A DNA stretch of 48,912 bases from Lichenifustis flavocetrariae. GTDB taxonomy: Bacteria; Pseudomonadota; Alphaproteobacteria; Rhizobiales; Beijerinckiaceae. Shown piece by piece: positions 17,222 through 25,267 of the stretch. Made by a program: the position numbers and the translations under genes. Location of the stretch: contig NZ_JAMOIM010000035.1 of NCBI RefSeq assembly GCF_026130545.1, positions 1-48,912 of the forward strand, given 5' to 3'. Under the pieces are notes generated by a model. That model did not search any database. It was given only the letters and a program-made list of their open reading frames with translations, and was not told the origin of the DNA. The first letter of the stretch is position 1. Each line of letters starts with the position of its first letter.

Positions 17222-18271
17222 ATGTCGGACCAAGCCGGAAAGTCCAGCAAGCAGAAGCACGCCGAGTCCGACGTCGAAGGATTCCGCGAGGACCTGGGTC
17301 CGTTCGTCGTCGCTGCCGAGACGACGCGAATGCCGATGGTGTTCTCCGACGCCACGGCTCCGGACAACCCGATCGTCTTCGTCAACCAGGCCTTCCTCGA
17401 CCTGACGGGCTACGACGAGCAAGAGGTGCTCGGACAGAAGTTCGACTTCCTGTTCCGGCAGGGCACGGACCCCGAGGCGCTGACGGAGATCCGGACGGCG
17501 TTCCAGGGCGGCCGAGGCCTCGAAACGCCGGTCCGCTTCCGGCGCAGGGACGGCGGCACGGTCTGGGTCTCCATCTTCATCAATCCGGTACGGGACGGCG
17601 CGGGGAGGGTCGTGCAGCACTTCTCTTCCTTCGCGGACGTGACGACGCACAAGCGGGAAGAGGAGCGGCTCAGGTTCCTGCTGGACGAACTCAACCACCG
17701 CACCCAGAACACGCTCGCGACGGTCCTTGCGATCGCCGGGCAGACGTTGCGCGGCATGGCGGCCGAGCGGACCATCGAAGCCTTCGAGGGGCGCATCCTC
17801 GCCCTGTCGAAGACCCACGCGCTCCTCGGCTCCGAAAATTGGGACAGGGTCGGCCTTCGGGACATCCTCGACCAGACGCTGGGGACCCTGGGGATTCGGG
17901 CCCGAGTCTCGATCGAGGGGAACGACGTTCCCCTCCGGCCGAAGGAGGCGTTGAGCCTCACGATAGCGTTCCATGAATTGGCCACCAACGCCATGACCTA
18001 CGGCGCGCTCTCGACCGACGGCGGAACGGTCGACGTATCGTGGCGGCTCGAACCCATGCCGAACGGCGATCGGGTCCGTTTGCATTGGAGCGAGAGCGGA
18101 GGCCCTCCCGTCACCCCACCTTCATCCACGGGATTCGGCCGGCGGCTCATCGAGGGCGGCTTGGCACAGGACCTGAACGGCGAGGTGCGCCTTGCCTTCG
18201 AGGTCACGGGAGTGACTTGCGAGATCGCGATGCCGGTCCCGAAAGGGGATCGGTGGGCGAGCCATGACTGA
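17222..18271 (+). CDS. LOV-like PAS / HWE-family histidine kinase
   Basis: A 349-residue soluble sensor kinase. A PAS domain very like LOV domains covers about residues 20-130: VVAAETTRMPMVFSDA, NPIVFVNQAFLDLTGY, then GQKFDFLF where true LOV domains have the photoactive Cys in NCRFLQ. The Cys is missing, so classical flavin photochemistry is not expected. The kinase part has the phosphoacceptor His in DELNHRTQNTLATV, the N-box HELATNAMTYGALS and the WxE motif in LHWSESGGP, all defining HWE kinases. ATG 17222 has a strong site (AGGGGGAGAG). The stop overlaps the next gene by 8 bp, so the two are co-translated. Confidence 0.88.
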   Translation: MSDQAGKSSKQKHAESDVEGFREDLGPFVVAAETTRMPMVFSDATAPDNPIVFVNQAFLDLTGYDEQEVLGQKFDFLFRQGTDPEALTEIRTAFQGGRGLETPVRFRRRDGGTVWVSIFINPVRDGAGRVVQHFSSFADVTTHKREEERLRFLLDELNHRTQNTLATVLAIAGQTLRGMAAERTIEAFEGRILALSKTHALLGSENWDRVGLRDILDQTLGTLGIRARVSIEGNDVPLRPKEALSLTIAFHELATNAMTYGALSTDGGTVDVSWRLEPMPNGDRVRLHWSESGGPPVTPPSSTGFGRRLIEGGLAQDLNGEVRLAFEVTGVTCEIAMPVPKGDRWASHD

Positions 18272-19661
18272 TCATCTGTCCGGCCGGCGCATCCTCGTCG
18301 TCGAGGACGAGGTGTTGGTCTCGTTCATGTTGGAAGACATGCTCGGACAACTCGGGTGCGAAGTCGTCGGTCCCGCCGCGCGGGTCGACCAAGCCCTGGC
18401 GATCATCGACGCCCAGGAGATCGACGCGGCGGTGCTCGACGTGAACCTCAACGGCGAGAAGAGTTATCCCGTGGCGGATGCGCTTGCGGCTCGGGGCGTG
18501 CCGTTCGTTTTCTCCACCGGCTACGGACCGAAAGGTATCGGGGAAGCCTACCTTCGATATCCCGTGCTGCAAAAGCCGTTCAAGAGCGGGACGCTGGGCG
18601 ATGCCCTCGGGACGTTGCTGAGCGCCGGGGATCGTGAAGCATCCCAAAACGCCGGGGATCGTGAAGCGTCACAAAAGGCTCCCCCTGCCATCTGGGATGC
18701 GAACCGGCTGCGCATTGCCACCGACGCCGCAGGGGTCGCGTTGTGGTCCTGGAACGTCGATACCGACGCGATCTCGATGGACGAGCGTGCCCACGACCTG
18801 TGGGGGGTCCCGAGCGGGCCGGTCACGTTCACCGACCTGTCCGCGAACATCCATCCGGAGGACCTCGACAGGGTCAGGGCCGCGTTCGCGTCGACGAGGG
18901 AAGTCCTGGGCGCCTACGAGGTCGAGTTCCGCATCCTGTGCGGCAAGGAGGTGCGGTGGGTCTCGGCACGCGGACGGGGTGACGACCAGGGGATCGTCGG
19001 CCGCATCATGTTCGGGGTCTTCCTCGACGTGACCGAGCGCAAGATGGCGGAGGAAGCCCGCGAGATGATCGCGGGCGAGATGGGACATCGGGTCAAGAAC
19101 CTGTTCTCCATCGCGTCCGCCCTGGCGATGATTTCCGAGCGGTCGACCGAGACCTCGAAGGAGATGTCCGAGGATCTCAGGCTGAGGTTGTCCGCCCTCA
19201 ACCGCGCGCACGACCTCGTTCGTCCGATGGCCGGCGACCCGGAAAAGGCGGCCCATCTCGCCGACCTGCTCGCGCTGCTGCTGGCCCCCTATGCCGGCGA
19301 CGGGGCCGGCGGTGACCGGGTCCTGGTCACCGTACCCGAGTTGATCGTCGGCGAGGCCTCCGCAACGGCCCTGGCCCTCGTCGTCCACGAATTGGCGACG
19401 AACTCGATCAAGTACGGAGCCCTCTCGACCGCGACCGGGACGCTCGACGTTTCCTGCGTCGCCGACGACCGGGAGGCGGTGATCACCTGGAGGGAGCGAG
19501 GCGGGCCCGAGGTCATCCCACCGAAGGGGAACGACGGATACGGCAGCCGGCTGGTCACCGGTGCCGTATCGGGCCAGCTCGGCGGCTCGATCGACTTCGA
19601 ATGGCTCTCGGAGGGCGTCATCATCGTCCTGCGAATCCGCAAGGCGCAGCTGGGGACGTGA
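18264..19661 (+). CDS. Receiver-PAS-HWE hybrid histidine kinase
   Basis: A 465-residue cytoplasmic protein. Residues 9-118 form a receiver domain (ILVVEDEVLV, phosphoacceptor Asp in DAAVLDVNLNG, FSTGYG, LQKPFK). A linker with a duplicated AGDREASQ unit follows, then a PAS domain with PAC motif (about 145-265). Last comes an HWE kinase with GEMGHRVKNLFSIASALA, HELATNSIKYGALS and TWRERGGPEV. The receiver resembles stand-alone receivers that act with HWE kinases, so this may be a fusion of two genes. It overlaps the upstream LOV-like kinase gene and probably forms one signalling unit with it; the phosphotransfer direction is unknown. No DNA-binding output is attached. Confidence 0.9.
   Translation: MTDHLSGRRILVVEDEVLVSFMLEDMLGQLGCEVVGPAARVDQALAIIDAQEIDAAVLDVNLNGEKSYPVADALAARGVPFVFSTGYGPKGIGEAYLRYPVLQKPFKSGTLGDALGTLLSAGDREASQNAGDREASQKAPPAIWDANRLRIATDAAGVALWSWNVDTDAISMDERAHDLWGVPSGPVTFTDLSANIHPEDLDRVRAAFASTREVLGAYEVEFRILCGKEVRWVSARGRGDDQGIVGRIMFGVFLDVTERKMAEEAREMIAGEMGHRVKNLFSIASALAMISERSTETSKEMSEDLRLRLSALNRAHDLVRPMAGDPEKAAHLADLLALLLAPYAGDGAGGDRVLVTVPELIVGEASATALALVVHELATNSIKYGALSTATGTLDVSCVADDREAVITWRERGGPEVIPPKGNDGYGSRLVTGAVSGQLGGSIDFEWLSEGVIIVLRIRKAQLGT
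18624..18677 (+). repeat. 27-bp in-frame tandem duplication in the receiver-PAS linker
   Basis: Two adjacent 27-bp units (18624-18650 and 18651-18677), differing at only a few bases, encode AGDREASQN and AGDREASQK. They lengthen the linker by nine residues without disturbing the frame. Confidence 0.9.
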
Positions 19662-19754
19662 GTCCCGCGTACCCGCTATCCAGCGAACAAGTCCCGAAGA
19701 CGCCCCGCAAGGACGACCGTTCGAAAGCCTCCATGTGGCCCGTCGAGTCGCGGT

Positions 19755-20828
19755 TCATGCCGCTTGTGGCAGAAGCACCTTAAAGGTCGGCGAGACGATC
19801 GACACGCTGACACCGGTTTTCCCGCTCACTTCATCCATGGCGGCTCCCAACTGCCGGACCAGGGAGTCGACGATCATCGTTCCCAACCCGCCGCCCAGTT
19901 TGCCGACTTGAGGGGCTTTTCCGACGCCGTTGTCGGAGATCGTCAGCTTCCAATCCGCTCCGTCCGCCTCATAGGTGACCAGGATCCGGGAGTCGGGCCC
20001 GCCGTTCGGAAACGCATATTTCACGGCGTTGATCACAAGCTCCGTGACGATCAACCCGATGCTCACGACATTGGACGACGCGATCAAACCTTCGTCGGAT
20101 AGGACCTCGATCGTGATCGGACGGTTTTCGTCGCTCATCGAGGAAGCCAGACTGTCGCAGAGCTTCGAGAGGAAGGCGCCGATCTCGATCTCGACCATGC
20201 CCTCGCATTCACTGAGGTGCGCTTGAACCAGCGCGACCGACATCACGCGCTCATAGGCGTCCTCAAGGTGACCGCGCGATTCGATCGAGGCGACGGCCCG
20301 TGCCTTCAAGAGAAGGATGCTGGCAATGATCTGAAGACTGTTCCTGACGCGGTGCTGTAGCTCCTGCAACAGGATGCGGTTCTGGGACAACAGGCGTTCA
20401 GCCTCAACGAGCAGTTCCTGCTTCTCCCGTTCGATCGCGCGGCCGTCGGTCACGTCCCTGAAGGCGAGCAGAATGGTCGATTTCTCGCCCTCGGGGGTGA
20501 GCAGTTGCCGAGCGTTCAGCAACATGACCCGATGACCGACCTCGGGGAAATCCTGCTCGACCTCGAACGCGTCCATGGCGGCGTGATCGGGAATGATTGT
20601 TTCAAGGAGGAGACGCAGTGCAGGGATGTCCCACTGGCCGTCGCCCAATTCATAGAGCGTGCGACCCCGAGTTTCTTCAGGGTCGACCTTGAACGTGTCG
20701 TGAAAAGAGCGACTCGCCGCCAGGACGCGAAACTCGCTGTCGAGGACCAGGAACGGGTCAGGGATCGTATTCACGATCTCCAGCGCGAGTATCCGCGCCT
20801 CATCAACAGTCAAGAACGGGTTCATCAT
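19755..20828 (-). CDS. PAS / HisKA_2-type sensor histidine kinase
   Basis: A 357-residue soluble kinase. The PAS domain spans about residues 15-125 (IPDPFLVLDSEFRVLAASRSF ... ILLAFRDVTDGRA). A coiled helix follows, then the HisKA_2 phosphoacceptor LQELQHRVRNSLQIIASIL (His near 166). The ATPase domain has TELVINAVKYAFPNG and DNGVGKAP. This subclass is related to HWE kinases but lacks the WxE motif. The first of two adjacent ATGs at 20828 has AGGATG at suitable spacing; an ATG three codons further upstream is also possible. It is convergent with the hybrid kinase gene, with 93 bp between stops. No partner regulator is adjacent. Confidence 0.87.
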   Translation of the reverse strand: MMNPFLTVDEARILALEIVNTIPDPFLVLDSEFRVLAASRSFHDTFKVDPEETRGRTLYELGDGQWDIPALRLLLETIIPDHAAMDAFEVEQDFPEVGHRVMLLNARQLLTPEGEKSTILLAFRDVTDGRAIEREKQELLVEAERLLSQNRILLQELQHRVRNSLQIIASILLLKARAVASIESRGHLEDAYERVMSVALVQAHLSECEGMVEIEIGAFLSKLCDSLASSMSDENRPITIEVLSDEGLIASSNVVSIGLIVTELVINAVKYAFPNGGPDSRILVTYEADGADWKLTISDNGVGKAPQVGKLGGGLGTMIVDSLVRQLGAAMDEVSGKTGVSVSIVSPTFKVLLPQAA

Positions 20829-21221
20829 CGGCGCCATCCTGGAATAGGGGAAACGGCCATGCAGGAAGGATCGACACGCCCGAGGTCGCGAAGGATCAAA
20901 GTTAACACGGAACCGAGTCCCGGCATAACCTGCGCTTGGCCAAGGCAGGTCGCCGCCACGACATGGTATGCAACCGACTTAAGCCACGACGCTCCAATGC
21001 GAGTCCTCGGACGAAGCGCCGGATCACGGCGTCGTTCAGGCCGTGAGCGTTTTCGCATTCCCGCGAACCGAAGTCGTTCATGTCATTGCTGAGGCGAGGG
21101 CCTAGGGTCTTCATCCGGGCCCCACTCCCCACCTGCGCAGACGCATGGGCGCCGATTCTCGCCCGTCTCCGGATCCGTGCCCTCCTGAGTCATCAGAAAG
21201 CGGGTCGAACATCCTCGATCT
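20829..21221. other. Gap containing one copy of the intergenic repeat core
   Basis: No gene is supported here. The repeat core GCGTTTTCGCATTCCCG lies at 21047-21063. The rest shows short fortuitous frames only. Confidence 0.6.
21047..21063 (+). repeat. Intergenic repeat core, class A copy
   Basis: GCGTTTTCGCATTCCCG matches the copies at 24013, 24996 (opposite strand) and 42233. It lies between the kinase gene and the SDR-like gene. Confidence 0.75.
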
Positions 21222-21872
21222 CTATGCTCGCGCGGCGTCTGCCGACGTGATGACCGGCGATTTGCCGGCCCAGTGCCGGTCCTCAAGCTCAGTGATGAGG
21301 AAGCGGGCCACATCTGCGCGCGCAATGCTGCCACCATGGAAGTCGGTCAGATCCGTGAGGGCACGTATATCGTCGGTGGCCGGGCCGTTGGTCAGATTGG
21401 TGGGCCTGACGATCGTCCAATCCAGGCTGCTTTCGCGGACCTCGTCTTCCTGCCGATCCTTGTCATGATAGGTCGAGTTGAGGAGCAACGGCTGGACGAT
21501 GCGATCATACAGGAAGCCTCCATGGCCGTGACTGTCGCCCGCGCCAATTCCCGTGATGCACACCAGGCGCTTGATCCCCCGATGCTGCATGGCGTCAATC
21601 AGGACGCGCGTAGCGGTCGAGAGGAGCGTCTCTTCGTGGAGCAGGGACAGCTTGGTTCCCAGCGCGCTGATGACCCCATCGCAACCGGCAAGCGCCTTCG
21701 CGACGGCTTCGCCATCCCGTGCGTCGCCCTCGATGATGTCGGTACCGGGAAGTAGCGGCGCAGCATCCGAGGCCGAGCGCGCCAATGCGTTTACCTGATG
21801 TCCCCTGGCCAGAGCTTGACGAACGACCTCTCGGCCGGTGCCGCCGGTCGCGCCGGTTACGAGAATCCTCAT
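21222..21872 (-). CDS. NAD(P)H-binding atypical short-chain dehydrogenase
   Basis: A 216-residue Rossmann-fold protein: GATGGTGREVVRQAL at residues 7-21, DIIEGDARDG, VISALGTK, ICITGIGAGDS-like strand (LVCITGIGAG) and DWTIVRPTNLTNGP. It belongs to the NAD(P)H-binding (SDR a5-like) family, which includes many quinone- or flavin-reductase-like and epimerase-like enzymes; the reaction cannot be set from sequence. ATG 21872 is chosen for its strong ribosome site GAGGAGAAAACC. It is a single-gene unit; nearby genes are also small redox enzymes. Confidence 0.85.
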   Translation of the reverse strand: MRILVTGATGGTGREVVRQALARGHQVNALARSASDAAPLLPGTDIIEGDARDGEAVAKALAGCDGVISALGTKLSLLHEETLLSTATRVLIDAMQHRGIKRLVCITGIGAGDSHGHGGFLYDRIVQPLLLNSTYHDKDRQEDEVRESSLDWTIVRPTNLTNGPATDDIRALTDLTDFHGGSIARADVARFLITELEDRHWAGKSPVITSADAARA

Positions 21873-22026
21873 GGTTTTCTCCTCAGGCATGGCGCCGACC
21901 GCGCGGCGACTTACCACGATATTCGTCGAGAGAGCCTCGTTCCGGTGCGGTTCAGTTGTCGGAAAGGCAGGTCCGCAAATCGGTGATCCCCGCAGCCTTA
22001 ATATGAATCCACAGGGCGATCAGGAT

Positions 22027-22064
22027 CCGTTTCCGAATAGTCGCAACCCATGATCGCTTGGCGC
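22027..22064 (+). repeat. 38-bp intergenic repeat, class B copy 3
   Basis: Starts CCGTTTCCGAATAGTCGC and aligns without gaps over 38 bp to 30913-30950 (32 of 38 identical) and 42087-42124. It sits about 40 bp upstream of where old-yellow-enzyme homology begins. Confidence 0.85.
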
Positions 22065-22318
22065 CTGTGAGGTTCGCCCAGTCCAACGTGCCGCCCGTCG
22101 CACCGATCATCCGCAGGGTCTTCAAGGGACCCCTGATCCTCAACTCGGATTACGACGGTCCCCGGGCGCAGGAGGCACTCAACGACGGCGGGGCCGACGC
22201 TATCGCGTTCGGCCGGGCGTTCCTGCCAGATCCGGATCTCTCCCGCCGAAGCCAAGACTATTTGGCGTTCACGGAAGGCAACGTCGCGACCAGGTACACC
22301 CGGGGGCCGAAAGGCTAA
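22058..22318 (+). pseudogene. C-terminal fragment of an old yellow enzyme (NADH:flavin oxidoreductase)
   Basis: From about 22094 the frame reads IIRRVFKGPLILNSDYDG, then GADAIAFGRAFLPDPDL and a final YTRGPKG. This is the end of the TIM-barrel of NemA-type flavoenzymes, including the FMN-phosphate-binding GRAFL region. About 280 N-terminal residues are missing, and the usual last residues after GPKG are cut by a stop. It is not functional. The 22319-22554 interval holds only a short unassigned frame ending in LTGNAVERIK at 22518. Confidence 0.75.
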
Positions 22319-22554
22319 ATCGACTATGCCTGGGCTCCCGGATGACCAATGGTGCCGGGCGTATCGGAAAGAGCGTGATCCGGGTCCATCGTCCTTGGCA
22401 GCCGCCGGGGTTGGCGAGACAGGCTGCCCGTCGAACGCAACTGGACCGGGCCTACGCCAGGAAAGATCGTCGTTGGCTTCAGCCGCTGACGGGCAACGCT
22501 GTCGAGCGCATCAAGTAGGGAAGCCGCCCATCCGAGGCGCGATACGGAGCAAGC

Positions 22555-23523
22555 ATGGTCAAGATCGCCGTCCTCGATGATTGGCAGGACGTGGCGCGTC
22601 GGAGCGCCGACTGGTCGGCCCTGGAAGCCCGCGCCGACGTGGTCTTCTTCGCCGACGCCCTCGGCACCGAGGAGGCCGCGACCGCGCTGGCCGAGTTCGA
22701 CATCCTGCTGACGATGCGGGAACGGACGGCCATTGCCGACAGCCTCCTCGCGCGACTGCCCAAGCTGCGCATGATCGGCATCACGGGCGGCGCCAACGCC
22801 TCGCTCGACATGGAGGCCTGCGCTCGGCGGGGGATCACGGTCTGCAACACCACGGACGGGCGCCCGGCCGCGTCATGGGCCACGGCCGAACTGGCGCTCG
22901 GACTCTTGATCGCCGCCGCCCGGGCGATCCCGGTGGCCGATGCCACCATGCGGGCCGGCGGCTTCCAGCACGGCGTACCGGTCGGGATCGGCTTGGCGGG
23001 AAAGACGCTCGGCATCCTCGGCCTCGGCCGCCTCGGGACTCGGATGGCGCGTTACGGTGCCGCGCTCGACATGGACGTCATCGCGTGGAGCCCGAACCTG
23101 ACGGAGGAGAAGGCACGAGAGGCCGGCGCACGGCTGGTCGGAAAGGGCGATTTGATGGCGACGTCCGACGCGATCTCCATCCACATGGTGCTGTCGCCCC
23201 GCAGTCGCTGCATCCTCGGCGCCGAGGACATCGCCCGCTTCAAGCACGGCGCCATCCTGATCAACACCTCCCGGGGGCCGCTGGTCGACGAGGCGGCGCT
23301 GGTCGCCGCCGTCCAGGCGGGCCGGATCGTCGCCGCGCTCGACGTCTTCGACAAGGAGCCGCTTCCGAAGGACCACCCGCTCCGTGCGGAGGGGTCGACC
23401 GTGCTGACGCCCCATCTCGGCTACGGCGTGGCGGAAACCTGGCGCGATTTCTATCCCAAGAGCGTCGAGAACGCCCTCGCCTTCCTCGACGGCACCCCGA
23501 TCCGCGTCGTGGGGCCGAGTTGA
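22555..23523 (+). CDS. D-2-hydroxyacid dehydrogenase family protein
   Basis: A 322-residue NAD-dependent dehydrogenase of the D-isomer-specific 2-hydroxyacid family. The nucleotide-binding loop is LGILGLGRLGTRMARYG (about 147-163). Catalytic residues are the Arg in LINTSRGPLVDE, the Glu in VFDKEPLP and the His in LTPHLGYG. The N-terminal MVKIAVLDDWQDVARRSADW is typical of a subgroup seen widely in rhizobia and related bacteria, whose substrate is not established. It has a good ribosome site (ACGGAG). It is a single-gene unit. Confidence 0.92.
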   Translation: MVKIAVLDDWQDVARRSADWSALEARADVVFFADALGTEEAATALAEFDILLTMRERTAIADSLLARLPKLRMIGITGGANASLDMEACARRGITVCNTTDGRPAASWATAELALGLLIAAARAIPVADATMRAGGFQHGVPVGIGLAGKTLGILGLGRLGTRMARYGAALDMDVIAWSPNLTEEKAREAGARLVGKGDLMATSDAISIHMVLSPRSRCILGAEDIARFKHGAILINTSRGPLVDEAALVAAVQAGRIVAALDVFDKEPLPKDHPLRAEGSTVLTPHLGYGVAETWRDFYPKSVENALAFLDGTPIRVVGPS

Positions 23524-23646
23524 CCCCGACGATTGGACCGACGTGAACACGGCGTCCTACGGCCGCGCGCAACGGGTGGCCAAGCAACAACGCCACCGGT
23601 CCGAGGTTGACCCCAGGGCATCCGCCCGCCACCCGAGGACGAAACG

Positions 23647-23838
23647 ATGACAAGCCACATGCCGCCGGTGCCGCCCGCCAACCGCAGCCCGAAGGGGACC
23701 GGTTCCGATCCGAAGACGGATCGGGACACCTCGATCCACCACCCGCAAGCCGACAACACCGCCGAGCAGGGCGAGACCGCCAACGTCAAGCAGAACACCA
23801 CGAACAAGGGATACTTCGCCGGCCGCCGCGTGAAGTAG
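23647..23838 (+). CDS. Small hydrophilic Q/N-rich conserved protein
   Basis: 63 residues with no membrane segment and no Cys, rich in Pro at the start and in Asn, Gln, Thr and Gly later (QGETANVKQNTTNKGYFAGR). The GAGGACGAAACG ribosome site supports translation. Similar tiny proteins ending in NTTNxGYxxGR-like sequence occur widely in alphaproteobacteria with no assigned role; they are probably disordered and possibly stress-linked. It is a single gene downstream of the dehydrogenase. Confidence 0.75.
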   Translation: MTSHMPPVPPANRSPKGTGSDPKTDRDTSIHHPQADNTAEQGETANVKQNTTNKGYFAGRRVK

Positions 23839-24174
23839 AACCGCGTCGAGCACGCCATCTCCGCCACGCGATCGGTTCCCGGCCTCCCCGCGCGGCTGGG
23901 CCGGACCCCTCGATCGAAATCGCGCACAGCCCGCAATTGAGAACGCGCGACATGACGTTCGCCGACGCTGGACGCTCGCCGTCATCGCGGCGATCCGGGC
24001 ACCTCGTCGCAACCGTTTTCGCATTCCCGGTCAGCGCCTTTGATCGTCTCGCTCGGCAGGAATGCCTGTCATCATCATGGACAGCGTGACTACGATCGCG
24101 AACGGGCTTGAACGACGCTGCGGGACGACAGGCGTGCCGACGCAATCCGTCGCCAACCATGACCAGGTACGAAC
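23839..24174. other. Gap with repeat copy
   Basis: No gene is supported. It holds the class A repeat at 24013-24033, about 140 bp upstream of the next start; the remainder shows nothing recognisable. Confidence 0.6.
24013..24033 (+). repeat. Intergenic repeat, class A copy
   Basis: CCGTTTTCGCATTCCCGGTC, then A; 19-20 bases are shared with 42233-42253. Downstream TTTGATCG and GCTCGG echo the GATCGCTCGG part of the 38-bp class B copies, suggesting one related family. Confidence 0.8.
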
Positions 24175-24840
24175 ATGAAAATAGGCATCATCGGCGCCGG
24201 CCAGATCGGCGGCACGCTGACCCGCCGCCTGACCGCGCTCGGACACCGCGTCGTCGTGGCGAACTCCCGCGGCCCCGAGACCCTCAAGGCGCTGGCTGCC
24301 GCGACCGGCGCGACCGCGGTCTGGGCGGTCGAGGCTGTCCGCGACGTGGATCTCGTCGTCGTCACGATCCCGGAGAAACGTGTTCCCGAACTGCCCGCCG
24401 GCCTCTTCGCCGACGCCCCGGAGCGACTGGTCGTCGTCGACACGGGGAACTACTACCCGCGCCAGCGCGACGGCCTCATTGCTGCCATCGAGGGCGGCCT
24501 GCCGGAGAGCGTCTGGGTCGAGCAGCAAATCGGCCGTCCGGTCATCAAGGCGTTCAACAACATCCATGCCGGACACCTGATGGACCTCGGCAAGCCCCAG
24601 GGGACGCCGGGACGCATCGCCCTGCCGGTCGCGGGCGACGACCCGGAGGCCAAGGCAACCGTCATGACGCTCGTCGAGGAACTTGGGTTCGACCCCGTCG
24701 ATGCCGGCGGCCTCGATGCTTCCTGGCGGCAGCAGCCGGGCACGCCTGTGTACGGCGGCGACCTCGACGCGGCCGGCGTCCGTCGCGCCCTGGGCGAGGC
24801 GAGCAAGCCCCGGACGCCGGAGTGGAGCGCCGTCACGTGA
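24175..24840 (+). CDS. F420H2:NADP oxidoreductase-like NADPH-binding protein
   Basis: A 221-residue protein. The N-terminal Rossmann motif is MKIGIIGAGQIGGTLTRRL, followed by VVVANSRGPETL, VDTGNYYP and KAFNNIHAGHL, the signature of the NPFR-like (F420-dependent NADP reductase-related) family. The same fold is used in alphaproteobacteria without F420, so the true cofactor partner is unknown and it may be a general NADPH-linked reductase. ATG 24175 has an AGGTACGAAC ribosome site. No operon partner is adjacent. Confidence 0.87.
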   Translation: MKIGIIGAGQIGGTLTRRLTALGHRVVVANSRGPETLKALAAATGATAVWAVEAVRDVDLVVVTIPEKRVPELPAGLFADAPERLVVVDTGNYYPRQRDGLIAAIEGGLPESVWVEQQIGRPVIKAFNNIHAGHLMDLGKPQGTPGRIALPVAGDDPEAKATVMTLVEELGFDPVDAGGLDASWRQQPGTPVYGGDLDAAGVRRALGEASKPRTPEWSAVT

Positions 24841-25267
24841 GCCGCGCTCCATTCTTCGACGCCAACGGCATGCTCGACGGCTAGTCGCGAGGAGACTTCT
24901 AAGATCCGATCATCATCGGATCGGTCAGGTCGAATGGCGCTCGGACGGGAGACTGGCCCGTTCCCCTATGGGATGCCCACTCTCCATTTACAGACACCGG
25001 GAATGCGAAAACGCTTCGACGCTCCAGCCGACAAGCATGCATTACTTGGCGAGAGAGGCCGCCACGCTCTTGCAGCGGGCGGCCCGAGTTTGGGGAGGAA
25101 GCGCCCCGGAGCGGCAGGCATCGAGGCAACGTTACGCGGTCCAGCCGTGGATCGAGGTCGGTGTTCGGCGTCGATCGAGGCGGTGCGGAAGGCCGGCAAC
25201 TCGCGGTGCGACCTAACGGCGAAGCGGAGCCGCCACTCGCGGCCCGATCGACTCAGCGGAGGACGCC
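24841..25267. other. Gap with an inverted repeat and a repeat copy
   Basis: No gene is supported. GATCCGATCATCATCGGATC (24903-24922) is a perfect 8-bp stem with a 4-nt loop, possibly a weak terminator or operator although no T-run follows. The repeat core lies at 24996-25014 on the minus strand. The rest is unremarkable. Confidence 0.6.
24996..25014 (-). repeat. Intergenic repeat, class A copy, reverse orientation
   Basis: On the minus strand it reads GCGTTTTCGCATTCCCGGT, identical over 19 bases to 42233-42251. Confidence 0.8.
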
